Shown here one piece after another: positions 31,701 through 45,616 of a DNA stretch of 64,000 bases (its first letter is position 1; the number at the start of each line of letters is the position of its first letter). The notes under the pieces were generated by a model, which was not told where the DNA came from, did no database searches, and saw nothing but the letters and a program-made list of their open reading frames with translations. Both the position numbers and the translations under genes were made by a program. Source of the DNA: Metallyticus violacea (Eukaryota; Arthropoda; Insecta; Mantodea; Metallyticidae); the NCBI GenBank assembly GCA_030762175.1, contig CM060846.1, positions 305,880,512 through 305,944,511 on the forward strand, written 5' to 3'.

Positions 31701-32989
31701 CTGTGGGAATCTTGATCTTGAGAATAAAATGCAATATTAATAATGTATATAACGATATTTTAGTTTAATTGTAATTTTTGTACCATCAATATAGGCCCTA
31801 AACATTTTAAAAAATTGCCTCATAGTGTACAACTCATATCTTTAAAACAGATTAAAACCTGTTAGGAAAAGTAATTAAAGGACATGACTTTTTACAGTAT
31901 CAAAGAATATGAAGATTATAAATGGAAAAATTATCAGCCAAATTTATGTTAAAACTGTAGCAGCATTTATAATAGTATACTTGTTTTTATTTTGTGATGC
32001 TCTCTACTTATTGTATTCTGCAAGCTAATTTTATTTGGTATGTATAAATATCCAAAAATTGTTTAATAAATAGATCATAATTTATATTTATTGTAAACAT
32101 TAGTATCTGAATCTAGTTACATCTGTTTGTACTTATCTTACATTTAAATGTGTGAATAGATGTGCATCCTAAGCATGTAAATACTATGTACACTTACTCA
32201 AAGAAGGAATTGCTACATTCTTGGATGGCAAAATATGACTAAGTCTCCTTCAAATCAAGGTCCCTACAGATGATGGATTTCAGAGGAAGAGTAACTACAT
32301 GTTTAAAGAAGACACTAGTACTCCCTATAGCAAGCCTATAGGTAGATGCACCTATGGCCTAGTGGCTTAGTTGACTCAAATGGAATGTGATGTTTGAAAC
32401 TATGCAAGCTTGAATATCACATCTTCTTTTTACACCTGAACCTCATATTTTTTTTATACATTTTTCCATTCTCTTTGTTTTTATGAACAATATAATTTGT
32501 CTAAAATTAATTATAAAGTATCATTTTAAAAAAATTATACATAAATATTACATCTTTCTTTTGATGCTAACATCCTTCCACTGATTAAGAACAAAAATGA
32601 ATGATTGTTCATTTCATTAAAATAAAATGCTTCTTTTTAGTCATAATATATATGCATGTCTTACTACATAAAAAACTTATTTGGTATATTTATAATACTT
32701 TCTACACCAGTATTAAAATGACCAGAATGCAGGTTTGGTTCAGTGCTATGAGTGCTTGTATCATTTCTTTTATTCTACTCTAGAACAAGCCACTCAGATC
32801 ATGTGCTATGGCACACTACTATCACTCTCAGTGATTGGCTGAACTAAAGCATACTCTTTTGACTCTCAGGACTGCTTGCTGTTGACATGTTCTCTTTTAA
32901 TTGAGATATTGCTGCCTTGGTGGACAGACATTCCAATATATTAGCTTTGATTAATGCAGGGTTTTCACCATCTAAAGTGGTTTGCAGAC
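31701..32989. other. intron DNA, no gene recognised
   Basis: AT-rich. At about 32348 TGGCCTAGTGGCTTAGTTGA resembles a tRNA A box with the start of a tRNA-like head, but no B box follows at the right distance. Confidence 0.4.
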
Positions 32990-35475
32990 ATGGCATACTG
33001 GAACAAACAGGGAGGCATTGGGCTCAGCAATATAGGGAAGATCGATGGTAGAAAAATTATTTAGTAAAATCTAGAATTAGATGGACTCTAATATATACCA
33101 AAAATACAAAAACCAATAGACTGGAAAGGATTATGTAGAAGAACTTCAAGATTCAATAATAAGTGAAATTTATTAAAATAAACTCAGACTCAGATATTAG
33201 AAGTAAATTATCAAAGTATAGCAGAGGAGGGATTACCATAGAAATGCTAGGAATGCAAGGTAAATCAACAGAAAAGGGCTGGTTTGATCCAGAATGTATG
33301 GAACTTGTTAAACAAAAAATGAAGCATATAAAATATGGTTGAATAGACCAAGAACCAAAAGACTGACATATGAGAACTGGAGGAAATAGGCCAGTAAAAC
33401 ATGCTACAGGAAGAAGAGAGGTTATATGGAAGGAAAAATGAGACAAATAGAGGAAGATTTGAAAAATAACACTTTGAGAAAAGGCATTAAAGAAACTGAT
33501 CATATGAAAGGAGGTTATAAACCTCTGGACTTTTACTGTTCAAGGATATGGAGATACAACAAAATGGAAAACATATTTTCAAGAGTTGCTGCAAGGAAAA
33601 TTGAATGATTACTGGGGATGAAAGATGAGGGCAGAATACAGTAGAGGAACAAGATAGCATGGTGGAACCCCCAGATATGACAGATATATAGATAGCAATA
33701 CAAAAAATGCATAATAATATATCTTTTTAGAATAGATAATATAATTATACAGAAAATGTGTCGATAAGAAAAATTACCAAATGACTGAAGATAAATGTAA
33801 TAACACCAATGTATAAAAACAAGGAAGAAAATTTGGAATGCAAGAACTACTGAGGTATATCCATACTCTGCACAGGATACAGGATTTTAAAAATATAATG
33901 AATCACAGATTTACACAATATGTAAAAGAAATTATTAGGGAATATTAGACAGAGTTCAGAGCAGGAAGACTGACATTAGATCAAATGGTTACCCTTAGAC
34001 AAATTCTACAGAAAAATTAAGAATATGATATGTAAATCTATCAGATCATTATAGACTTCCATAACATATGGCTGTATAAATTGTAAGAGAATGTTTCAAA
34101 TTTTGAAATATTTTTTAATCCGAAATAAATTGACAAAACTAATACAGGTCACAATTGAAAATATAACAGCACATGTGAAAACTGGAACAGTTTAACTGGA
34201 AGTATTATAATAGGAAGGGCTCAAACAAGGAGATGGCTTAGCACCAGTGTTATTTAATTTAATACTGGAATATAAAATAAGACAAATAAATGTAGATATT
34301 AACTATAGAATACAGTACAGATTAATTAATAGCATATGCCAATGATATTAACATTATTGGAGGAACAAAAACTGCTGCAATGGAATTGTACAATGAGGTA
34401 AAGGTGGAATGCAGAAAACATTAATAGAGAAAAAACTTAAAATAATGATACAAAGTATGAAAAATAAAAGAAATAATGGAAAATGGACACCAGGAAGTGA
34501 TCAGCTAGAAGTGGTGTACCATTTTAAATATCTGGGTACAATTGCAGACCAAAATAATGATGAAAGTAAAAAAATCAAGACCAGAATTAGGAGTGTGAAT
34601 AAGGCATATTACTCCTTTCATAATTTTTTCAAAAATAAAAAATAAGTCAATAGACTAAGACAAGATTATATAAAACACTAATTAAACCTGTTCTGATGCA
34701 TGCATGTGAATGTTGGATGCTATTCTTAATAACAGAGGTCATGCTAGCAGTTTTTGAAATGAACATTTTCAGGAAGATGTATGGGCGAATACAAGAAAAT
34801 GGACATAGTAAAAGAAATAAAGATCAGAAGACTTGGATGGGCTGGACAGGTGATAAGAATAACATATAAATTTATACCTAAGAAGATATTACATTGTAAA
34901 TTCTATGCCAAGGAGCGCCAAGAAATAGATGTGAAAATGTGGTAAGGAGGGATTGTTGAATTAGTTTATTTAAGGACGCCCTTTAACATCTCAGGTCATT
35001 AGCATCCCATTCAATTCAGGTTATGAAACGGCCGTTATATTTACTCAATGGCCCCTTCTTTCAGGCTTGAGGTTCTTTTACATGCCGTAAATCTACGACA
35101 TGGGACCACGGTTTTACTTGCTTTCCGAAGGAAGCCATTCTTAGAATCTTTACGTCTGAAAAAATCCATTAACCCTGGCCAGGATTGAAACCCAAGATCT
35201 TAGATCTACAAGGCAAGTATGGTTACCACTAGGCCACCATGACCAACATAACTGTAACTGCAACATCACAACTGTTGTAAATAAGGATATGGAGAAAAAA
35301 AGCCTTAGGCAGGAATGAATGGAGGCAAAAACTAAGGGAGGTTAAGCCCCACAGTGGGTTGAAATGCCTAGATTGGATTGGACAGGTAGAAAAGTGACAT
35401 AGTACAATTCGTAAGACTTTCTCTTTGGGAGGATGATGAATGTCTTTGGGTAGAGGTAGAAAGAAGACTGCACAA
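32990..35475 (+). mobile_element. RTE-like LINE, degenerate
   Basis: Plus-strand readings: WFDPECMELVKQKM (about 33283), GLKQGDGLAPVLFNLILEY (about 34217-34272), VVYHFKYLGTIADQNNDESK (about 34515-34575), KTRIRSVNKAYYSFHN (about 34580), and after an inserted SINE ALGRNEWRQKLREV (about 35305). These follow the order of RT and downstream blocks in RTE-type elements (GLRQGDxLSPxLFNLxLE; FKYLGxxI; RRxWRxxLREA). The catalytic YADD is degraded to AYANDIN. It is broken throughout. Confidence 0.6.
34958..35247 (-). repeat. SINE family A, copy 7
   Basis: Full-length, diverged minus-strand copy (TTAGTTTATTTAAGGACGCC to CCACTAGGCCACCATGACCA). It interrupts the RTE-like LINE near its 3' end. No clear target-site duplication. 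Confidence 0.85.
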
Positions 35476-35489
35476 TTGAAGCCCACTTG

Positions 35490-36205
35490 TCACTTTTCAG
35501 GTTGTTTACATACCATAAGGAATCACTGTAGAGAGTTTGTTTTAGGCAACTATTAGCTGTTTGTAAGGAGTTTCTGTATGATGAACACCTTGTGGATCAT
35601 CTTGCATATGCCATCGACGCTAGGAACAGCAAATGATGGAGAGTAATCTTCAAAGATGAATCTATAATGTCGTCGTATAATGGGCCAGTGTGCATATATT
35701 GACCACATGGTCAACAATATGACAGATGTTAAGTGGCTATCGTGATCACAATGATCGCAATAGCGTCTCAAGTTGGGGCATGATTTCATTTGAAGGTTCT
35801 GGATGCCTTGAACAGAAGGTTAAACATTTTGACTAACCACGACTTTTTGGAACTCATTTTAGTCCCATCTGCCAGATAAATGTATTCCTATGGAGAATCA
35901 TGTTTCTGTATGATAAACATAGCATTTACATGTCAAAGGTACTTTAGCTTTGTTTGATAGACAAGCAGATTATCTTACTGATACCTTACCCTCTAAAACC
36001 TATTGAGAAAGTTTGAGCAGAAATAAAGAAGAGAATTCAAAATTCCCCTTTTCCACCTTCCAGGACGTCTGTGAGCTATGGCTTAGGGTTAAAGATGCAT
36101 GAAATTCCCTCGTAGGAAGGCCAAATTATTTTTGCAGGCTGGTAGACTCAATGCAGAGAGGAATTATTAAGCTTTTTGAGCATGAGGAATATTGGACTGA
36201 GCATT
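35490..36205 (+). pseudogene. Tc1-like transposase pseudogene, C-terminal two thirds
   Basis: Plus-strand reading with frame breaks: EFLYDEHLVDHLAYAID, then WRVIFKDESIMSSYNGPVCI (about 35640), compare the FxDESxFxxxxxxGxxxVxRxxG block with catalytic Asp. LNRRLNILTNHDFLE, LRKFEQK*RREF (compare NPIENxWxxxKRR) and QDVCELWLRV, then DSMQRGIIKLFEHEEYWTEH (about 36150), the typical SMPRRxxxVIxAxGxxT end. Terminal inverted repeats were not found. It is distinct from the Tc1-like element at 7555-8765. Confidence 0.6.
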
Positions 36206-36847
36206 TATTTATTTTTATGTTTTGCTTGTTTATTTTAATTTTAATAGTACCAAACCATGTCCAAATGTAAACATTTATTTCTTAGGGCCACAGTGGAAAG
36301 GTCTTAAGGCAGCAATACACATTTTAAAGCTACAAGCATTAATTCTTGCTCTTCTTACATTTAAAATTTAACTCTATACTGAGTAACTGGGCATGCAAAC
36401 AAGAAAAAAATTAAAAAAAAAAAGTGTAAAAATTGTGCCAGATTTGAACACACATTATCTCAAACATGTAATCTACCAAGTAATGCCTTGAACTGCTTGG
36501 AAACTTTGAGATTGGAATGTGAACACTGTTCTTTTGTATATCTTTTCATATTAGAAAACACATGCTCACTTGATTCTGTTTAATCAATTGAAAATGCAAT
36601 ACTTTTTACATTTCTGATTTTAATGAAGAAAATGATAAACTTATATGGCTTTCTTGAAGAAACAAATTTATCATTGAAGGCTGACTTATGCCAATACTAC
36701 TTGCAATCACATTATGAAAGTACTATAACAACATTGCTTGTAGGAGACTGCCTGCAATTTTGCTTATGTTTGGAAGCATGAAGTGGTCTTTGTTTCTGAG
36801 AAGCAACCATTCATTATTCGAGTAAGTGCACTAAATCAATCAAATTA

Positions 36848-38177
36848 TATGAGGGTTGTTCAAAAAAGAATTATCATAATTTTTAGAAGTATAATTTCTC
36901 ATGCCAAAATTTAACTTTACAATATTTTGCTAGCTTAATGCATAATGAATATGTGGTAATAGTTTCATTATTGTATTTCTGATTCCCACCTGTGAGAAAT
37001 GTGCAAGTTGAGACATGTTTAGTTCTACTTACAGGAAAATGAAGGCAACACACAATAAGTGGTATGCTGCTCTGAAATTCTGCTTTCATCTCAACAAAAC
37101 TTCAGCTCAGGTGTATGTAATATTACAGGAGGTCTATGGAGAGTTCATTCTTCCCTATATCACAGCTCAAAGATGGTTTAAAATGTTTAGAGAGGGGAGG
37201 CAATCAATTTCAAAGAAAGGTGGACATAGCACTCCAGTTTGTGCTCTAACGAAAGAAAACTTTAACATTGCTGCTGTCATTGAATAACATTAAGAACAAT
37301 TTCAGAAATTTTAAACATTTCACTGGGTGCCACCCACACTTTGGTAATTGAAAAGTTGCACATGAGACATGTTTGTGCTTAGTGGGTTTCAAGACTGCTG
37401 ATTCCCAAACAAAAGGCCATTTACATGAAGGTTTGCATGCATTTGAAGATGATGTTACAAGATGAGTTACTTTCAGTGGTAATCACTGCTAATGAAACTT
37501 GGCTAATTCATCAGCAAAGCTCTTCAGTAAAATTTCCATCATACCAACACCAAAAAAGAACAAAAGTGGTTGCTTCTGCTGTGAAAGTTAGGGTCATCTT
37601 ATTTATCAATATTTAAGGAAAATGATTTACCAGCTTGTAATATCCAACTGCTACTGGGAAATGCTACAGAGATATCCTGAAAACTCTGCATGGCCATATC
37701 GCATGCAAAAGACTACATTTCCATGCAACATGGTGGATGCTGCACCATGATAATGCATGGCTGCACATCCCAATGCTGTTGCTTAATATCTCACCAAAAT
37801 CATATAAAGTATGTCCCTCACTCTCCCTATAATCCAGATCTAGCCATGTGTGACTTCATTTTTTTTCTCCAAAGGAGAAACATTTTCTTGGAAGGCATTT
37901 TTAAACATCAGAAGCAGTGGTGAAGATTGTAGAGGAGATTCTGAAGGACCTGTCAAAAATTACTTCCAACATGTTCTAATACCGACAGAAATGCTGTGAC
38001 ATATGCACTGCACCTAATTGGGACTACTTTGAGAAAGATCATCAAAATTATGAGGATGGGTATAGCTATGTTGGAAGAAAGAAAGAAAAAAGAGGGGGAA
38101 GAAAAGAAAAAAAAGGATCATTCTTTATTGAACATTCCTCTTACCTGTGCAATGTTTTATTTTTGTATGACCCTATA
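36848..38177 (+). mobile_element. mariner element, degenerate
   Basis: The open piece 37015-37287 starts with a HTH region: KFCFHLNKTSAQVYVILQEV and WFKMFREGRQSI, compare FxxGKSAxETxxxLxxxYG and WxxRFKxGRxS. Then VVITANETWLIH (about 37468-37503, the VTxDETWxxH catalytic block with Asp changed to Asn), LHHDNAWLH (about 37740) and HSPYNPDLAMCDFIFF (about 37818-37865, PPYSPDLAPCDFFLF). The final Asp of the D..D34D triad is kept. Imperfect inverted ends ATGAGGGTTGTTCAAAAA and ATAGGGTCATACAAAAAT bound it. It is inactive because of stops and the changed Asp. Confidence 0.8.
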
Positions 38178-38231
38178 TTAGGTTTAACATACAATGTATT
38201 GACTAGGTTTATAGCAGCAAGCTGCTTAACT

Positions 38232-38266
<35 letters not shown>

Positions 38267-38268
38267 GT
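38232..38268 (+). repeat. (GAT)n microsatellite
   Basis: About 12 GAT units without interruption, about 55 bp after the mariner element. Confidence 0.9.
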
Positions 38269-38269
38269 T

Positions 38270-41200
38270 ATTGTTGTTAAAATCTCATCATGTCACATTT
38301 AGTTGTCAAAGAAGATCCCAAAAACAAGATTGCAACAAAATATATACTAACATGTGTCTACCCACAAGCTCCTTCCTATAGTTTGTTATACTTGCCAAGA
38401 CCTTCTGTCAGTTTAGTATACTAAGATAAAACATCTGGTGCCTTAACCCTGCAAGCTCTTGTTTGGATTGGCTATATTTTAAGATATTTTTCTGTTCATA
38501 AGAAGGAAATAGTCAACCTATAGCATTAGCAGATACCAGAATACAATTAATGTCATTTGCTCCAACATGTAACCTGTAAAGCACTGTTACGTTGAATAGG
38601 TGCTATAACTATAATGAAAATATGGTACAAGTGATTTAAGTATGTCACAGGGTTCTCTAAGTAGAAATTCTTAATTTTTTCAGGAAATAAATGTTAATGT
38701 ATAAGGACCAAGATCTGCCAATGTCTTCATTCTCTCTGATTAAATCAGCAACAAAAATTTAAGTTGAGCTTTTTGCTGAATCAGTAAGAGAATAATGTTT
38801 TGGTACTTAACAATACAGCTGGAATCAATTAGTAAATTAATAAGTTACCCAATTCAAAACTTGCCTATTGAATTTGCAAATGAGACTGTAAATTAAAAAA
38901 AAAAGTCAGTATAGTTTAAAAAAAAATTTATTCAATTCTTTGGAATCAGGTGTTTATTGTTACGCAATTACTCTTTTCCTAGATAATTACAAAGTATATT
39001 TCTTATGTTAAATACATACAATAGAAGTAACACATTTAGTTGCTGCAACTTAATTTGTAAACTAGGGAAAACTTTCAGAAAATAGCTTAACAATCCGGAG
39101 TACATGTTTAATGACAATCATGGAACTGTTAGCAAATTTACTTATTTTTAGTTTTCTTTAGACCTATGAGAAATGCACCTACAATTTCAACAAAACTGAT
39201 CACATTTCCTTGTTAGTGGGTTAGTGTAGTTCTATGTCAATTGATGAACCATTTTCTCAACATCTCTAAATAATATGACTGCCATATTTTAAAGGCATGT
39301 TTCTGTCATTCATCTTAACCTGATTGATGGGCTTTTAAATTATGTATTTTAATATAGTCAAAATTTTTAAAAAAATTTTAAATATCTATTTCAGTTATGA
39401 TCTTTTGACAAAGTAAGAAGAAAGGTATAAGGTCCAAAATTAAAATTGAAAAGCAGTATAAAAAGAGTTAGCTGTAAACCCAATGAAAATAAACTTCTAT
39501 CAAATGATGAACAACCATTAAAGATAGGAAACACAAGCACAGACTTATGTAAAACAGTATGACTACAATGGCTAAATAATTACAATGATAAAAAAGGAAA
39601 ATAATTTGACCCACCTTGAACTTGCTCCAAAGTTCTGAAGCCCTAATTTTATATTTCAAGACAGACAGACATAAACTGAAGACTGAAATCTGAACTCTTA
39701 CAGATCCGTGTCTTTCCTATGCTCCTCTTGCAAAGTGAAAAATGAAATGCTTGAGAGTCTGCCAGTGCCACATGGGAAGGAAAAATCTGATATAACATCA
39801 ATCTCTGTCTCCATTACTACCACAACCATTAAAGTTGTCTTAAAAAATTACTTAAATATTTTGAAAATTTTATAAATTAACATTTGCAGAACTTCAGAAT
39901 AGTTACATTGTAGTAGTTTCGTAATGATATCTACAGCTAATGCAAAGAAACTGAGGCATTTGCAGAAAAAACAAACTATGGACAATTCAGTTTTAAGTTA
40001 GCTTATTACTATCCTGGCCATTATGCAGTCATGTAAAGAGAATATGGGTTTTTTTTAGCAGTTATTTCTAAACCAAACAATTTTCAGTGGCAAACTTTAT
40101 TACTGCTTTATTTAGCTTTTTTTCATGAAAATTTTCTTTCTTAAAACTACCAGCTAAAGCTAAAGCTGTACCTTTATCACCATACTGCAACTGCATATAT
40201 TCTTAATACGGGACATAACAATTTCAAAAAAACAAATTCAAATGTTTGGAAAGTCATAAATATTTTAGTAGCTTAGACCAAATTATATTACTTATAAGTT
40301 ATGGCTATTAACCCAGCCATAATAACATTTTGAACTATGCAATGCATTATAACAGACCTTTATATTTATGTCTACTTCCTGCTCGTGCATCTCTGAGGCA
40401 GAGTTCTCTATACATTATATTCATTATGTAAAGAACAAACAATTAGCTGTATTCATCTACAGAAAGGCAGAATGTGCATTACTGCTTTAAAAAAAATTGT
40501 GTTAATCTGAACATAGATTAAAAATTGACATGCTGAAAGAATTCACTTCACAGCTGCCTTTAGATAAGTTTTAATGAATTCATATACAGAATTAAGATAG
40601 TTGGGTTCAGGATTCTGATGTGTAGTATTTTATTGGAAAGCATATTACTAACAACAAAACGTGTTATTCTTTAGGTATTGTAGAACATAGTCACAGGTTT
40701 GATAATCAGCAATTACGATATGCAAAGAAAGAACTTTAAATGTGCAGTTTTTACAGCTTGAAAACTAGTAGGTAGCACCAGACAATTCAGTTGTCTTGCA
40801 ATACACTTAAACTAGCTGGAATTTGTGATCCGTGGGGTGTTAATGACAGCATGTGGACATGAAGTGAACAAGCCTAGGAATTATCTTCAGTTCTTTGTGC
40901 CTATTATGCTTATCTAAAAAAGAAGAAATTGAATGCTTTCACAGAATGATCACAGTTCATGAAGCATGACAGCCATGAAAGAAAGGTTCTCTCCTTGATC
41001 CATTTGTTTGGCTGAACTACTCAATTGTCCTCATTAGTGGTGCATCTGTAGTGGGTTTCATCTTCTGTCTAGGGAAGATTAACATTGGTAAAAAAAATTA
41101 AGCAGAAGCACTCCTAAAATATATGATAGAAATATTGCACTCTCTCTCTGCAGATGTCAACTTACCTACCAAGGACAGAACTTTTCTAATCTTGTGAACA

Positions 41201-41519
41201 GAAAATTTGGTAGATTAATAATTAATAAAGGGTTGTTAAGATTAATGCCTAGAATGGCTTTAAGATGATGCCAATTCTTTTCTTGAGGCATGAAAATATA
41301 GTAAAACTTCTTAACATAAGCACTTAATTTTTCATACATATTAGGAAAATTATGTATGAAGAATATCCAGTCAAGATGGTCTCTTTTTTTCTTTATTTTT
41401 TAACTTTTACCATACATGCTGCTAACTTTAAACTCTAATATTATCTGATAATATGCAAATAGCTGCAGCTTAAATTCTTCCTCTGTCCAAAAGAAGTTAA
41501 CTTTAAGGCCAGCATTACC
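38270..41519. other. 3.2 kb of intron DNA, no gene recognised
   Basis: AT-rich, with homopolymer A runs (38894, 38918). No frame, promoter box, inverted repeat or repeat copy that I could support. It is one of the two longest stretches without identifiable transposon sequence and so may be closest to the original intron. Confidence 0.5.
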
Positions 41520-41604
41520 TGAAACCCATGGTGATGAGAAAATGATGATGAATATGGTTTTAGGGTCCACAACTACAAAGGTCATTTGCCCCCAACAACA
41601 ACAA

Positions 41605-41641
41605 TGATGATGATGATGATGACGACGATGCTGATGATGAT
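41605..41641 (+). repeat. (GAT)n microsatellite at LINE 3' end
   Basis: GAT/GAC units at the 3' tail of LINE copy B; copy A has a similar short tail (GACGATGATGATTATTATT at about 25252). A simple-repeat tail is therefore a property of the family. Confidence 0.8.
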
Positions 41642-44600
41642 AATGTTTAAGCTGGTATTTATTGTAAAATAGAATTACCCACACTTAAACAATGCACAGT
41701 AATAAACTAAAATAACAGCAGGTTGGCCATTAAAAGCAAAAAAATATGGGAAAAAATGCAAAAAATTTCATATTAAAAAAATTAACCAGAAAAAGCTGAA
41801 GTTAAAATTGGTTTAAAATGCTCTAAAAAAGGAAACCATCACATATAAAATGAAAATCATACCTTCCGCCACAAAGACAAACAAAATGGAGCATGCACTC
41901 AACAGAAATGACCTCATCCGCTAAAATATCTACAAGAGCTATAGGCAAGGACACTGAAACCCAAAGAGGAGTCAGCTGGCTACATTGAATTAAAATGTGG
42001 CACACTGTAAAGGATGGCCACAATGCAGGCAAATTTGAGTAAGTTTACCCTTAAAATGTAAACTGGCACTAAAATTCTCCGAGTAAACACACCTAAGGAT
42101 TGTAGCATGAGCTAAAAGAGACAATTTTGCTGTGATATCAGCGAACTCATTTATGGATATGCCCACATGTCCAGGAATCCATGGCAGTGTGATGCTCATG
42201 CCTGCATCATCCAGAGCATTAACTGCATTCTAGATCTTCTATACAAGTGGATGCAAAATGTACAGTTTATGAAGGCTCTAAAGAAACCTCAGGATATAAG
42301 AACAAATCACTGAGTTTCTCAGGTGCTGTGCAGATAAATATAAAATTACTTGATAAAGCACATAAAGTTCTGCCATAAATACAGTTTTTGATGAGTTAAC
42401 GCCAAATGTAAAACTGAATCCATTAAAAATGAAGGTACATTCCATGCTTACCATCTGACTCATCTGTATACTTAAAATCACATCCCTCATATGAAGACAA
42501 TATCACACTAAAATGCTGACAAAGTGAGCACAGTCCTAGACTTTAGATAGGACCTTAACCCAAAATGAATCAGGGCCTCTGTGAGCAGACAAGAGGGATA
42601 ATGAGCTTCCTTGGTGGGAAAATATCACGCAATTTGATGCCCAGACTCCTTAAAAGTTCTCAAAACTTATACCAGAGGGATCTTGGAGCCAACAACTGAG
42701 GACCGTATATGTTAAGTAAGGTTCTAATGAAAGGCTTATATGTGGAATGCCGAGCAGTGGGCCAAGATGGAGAGAAGGCGAGGAATAATACTTGTGGTAA
42801 GAGATGGTCTTCTCAGAAGAAAAAAACAGAAGCTGTGGTTCACACCCCAAGCACAGAGACGATTGAGGTAGCATTCGACGTGGCATTTCAACAGCTAGGT
42901 ACACTGAGAAGAAAGAAAAATTGTAAGGTCACAGACGAACAACTATAAAAATTCCTGATGGTAGACACTCCATAACAGAACTGATAGCAATGGCAAAGAG
43001 TGTGACACTGAGCACCAAGTCCTAAGGTTCTAATTTCTTTTGAATAAAACGAGAAGACAAAACAGAACCCAACCTACTTTAATAATCGACATAAAAACAC
43101 CAACCCAATTGCGAATATGCCATATGAACATACGAATGATACCGTTTCACCAACAGGTATCATAGGCTTCTTAAGATCAAAGAAAACGGGAACGGTTTGG
43201 CACCTTTGCAGAAATGTGTCCATAAAATGGATCGAAATCGACACCAAATGAGTGTTGGAGGAGCGGTACCGAAGGAAACAGCTTTGAACGTTGGTCAGAA
43301 GATGTTCAATTCTAGTCACCACATATATCGTCCATTAATCATGCGATCCATCACTTTACAAACGGGCTATGAAAGGAAGGTGAGGGTCCTTTCCAGGTTT
43401 CGGTAGCAACATGTCCATCATTTGGTCCTGGAGCGCAATGTCCAGAAGAAAAGCTTCCGCTTGCGGGTGGTAAATAGGACATTATAATACTCTCGATTGT
43501 CGGAGGCAAAGGAGAAATTCTTAGATAGAGATCAGCGACTTCAGCGTGAGAAACGCAGGTGGGGTGTTAGCGCAGCTCGATACCATGTCAAAAGTGCTCC
43601 CTAGAATGTTGGCAATGTCATCAAGGGAATAAATAACACGATTCTATAACTTTAAGGCAGAATATGGGTGAATAACAAGGCCTACCTGCAACACAATAAT
43701 GAAGGCATTGAGTGGTTAAAACGAAAGCATCCCAAGACGCCTTCTTGCTATTCTTCAGTACTCGGCGGCAACTGGCGCACAGCCGCTCATAGAGAATTAT
43801 ATTCTCCAGAGTAGGATAGCAACGAAATACTTGAAGAGCACCTCGGCGTGTAAGCACTGCGTCCAGTCATCGGTTCACCAAGGAAATGCGAGGCGTCGGG
43901 GTTGGGAAGACGACCGAAAATAGTTTGTTCTGCGGCAGAAAAAATAACGGTCTCGAGGTGCTAGGCTATGTCGCCAACAGAGCGAAGAGCACGACCAGAG
44001 AACGGAAAAGGCTCCAATTCGCCTTATCGAGGAGTCAATTTTGTGCGCGCTGTGGATGTACATGAGAGACAAGATATTTATCTTCATGGACAATTATCGC
44101 TGGAGTAAATGTCCGGGAGGATACCATAACAGATGTACTGAAAGAGGAGCAGAACAGATAGATAAATCGAGATGTGAAAAGCTGTTTGTGAGTCGGAAAG
44201 AAAAGCAGGCTCTCCAGTGCTCGAAAGAGACAGACTGTGGCGAGCCAAGAATCGGCAACTATACTGCCCCTCGCCCACTCTCTTGAAGTGCCCCATGGGG
44301 GATAGTGCGCATTAACATTCTCCAGTAGTAATAAAAAAGGAAGCTGTAACTGGGGGAGGAGATACTCAAGATTCGACAGTGGGACATCACAAGAAGAAAG
44401 TAAGTAAATGGTGCTAAGAGCACATACAAGTCCAGAAAAAGTGACATTAAGAACTGCAGCCTGTAGTTGCGACTGCAACGGCACCGGACACGTCATCTCG
44501 GACTAAAACTCTGCCATGAGCGGGAATGCCATCACCTGGTGGAACATCAAAACACGCCGAAAAGTAACCAGGAGGACAAAGGAGTTCTGAGGGCGAGCTT

Positions 44601-45308
44601 GGACTACTGCAAACAAATTAAAGGAGAATAAGTGAACTTCATCAATAACTTCAGCTCCGTTCTACGCATACGTACTACACGTACATTTCATATTAGGGTA
44701 GACATTGTGAATGTGGTTGGGGTAAGCGGTTAAGAGGGAAATGCACCTATTGCCTGGAAGGGGGGGGGGGAATGAACCAGTCATTTTAACGACTTGTGGG
44801 ACTGGGCGTTTTTTTAGGGGCAGGGATATCCTGCTGCATGAGCTCTTCAGAAGAGACCTTCGCTTCCAGTATTTGGAAGAGAGTACCCATCGGTATAGGC
44901 GGTGAAGGTGGCCATCGAGGTTTGCTTCCCGGAACTAAGTGGGTGCTTGTCCTCCGAGAGGGGCTCTAAGTTTTCATGCTTTTACTTTGGTCAGTGGAAG
45001 ATTTTAAGAAATCATTCTTTTGTAGGTCTTCTTAAAATTAATTGGCTGTACGTTAAACACCACAGGCGCCATCTTGCTGGTGGAACGTGGCTTAGAAATC
45101 ATCACTGCAGAGGAGGCGGTGAATACCAAATCGCAAGTCTGCTTACTGCTGCCTCTTTTTTTTTTTTTTTTTGGTACCGGTGCGGCGGCTATCCGTCTTC
45201 AGGAGTAACGGTTGGCGAGCCTCAGTGAAGGAAAGCTTTTTTTTGATTCGGAGCTCCTGGATAGAACGTTCTTATCGAAAGATGGGATAGTCGCGAGACG
45301 TTGCTGGA

Positions 45309-45616
45309 GTCGGTCCAGGTGGTGCAGTGGTAACAATACTTGCCTCCTAAAGCCAAGATCGCGGGTTCGATCCCGGCCAGGATCGATGGATTTTTCGGGC
45401 CTAAAAGTCCTAAGTATGGCTTCCATGGGAAGGGAAGTAAAGCCGTGGATCCCGTGTTGTACATTTATGGCACGATAAAGAACTTCAAGCCTGAAAAAAG
45501 AGGCCTCTGTGCAAAATTTGTCGGCCGTTTCACGCCCTGATTTGAATGGAACGCTGATGACCTGAGATGTTAAAGAGCGTCCGTAAATAAACCATATAAA
45601 GTTTAAAAAAAAAACC
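45309..45616 (+). repeat. SINE family A, copy 8, in LINE ORF1
   Basis: Full-length copy with intact A box (TGGTGCAGTGG) and B box (GGTTCGATCCCGG), ending in an A-run. It is flanked by a perfect 10-bp target-site duplication CGTTGCTGGA (45299-45308 and 45617-45626). It is among the best preserved copies, so the insertion is relatively recent compared with LINE copy B. Confidence 0.93.
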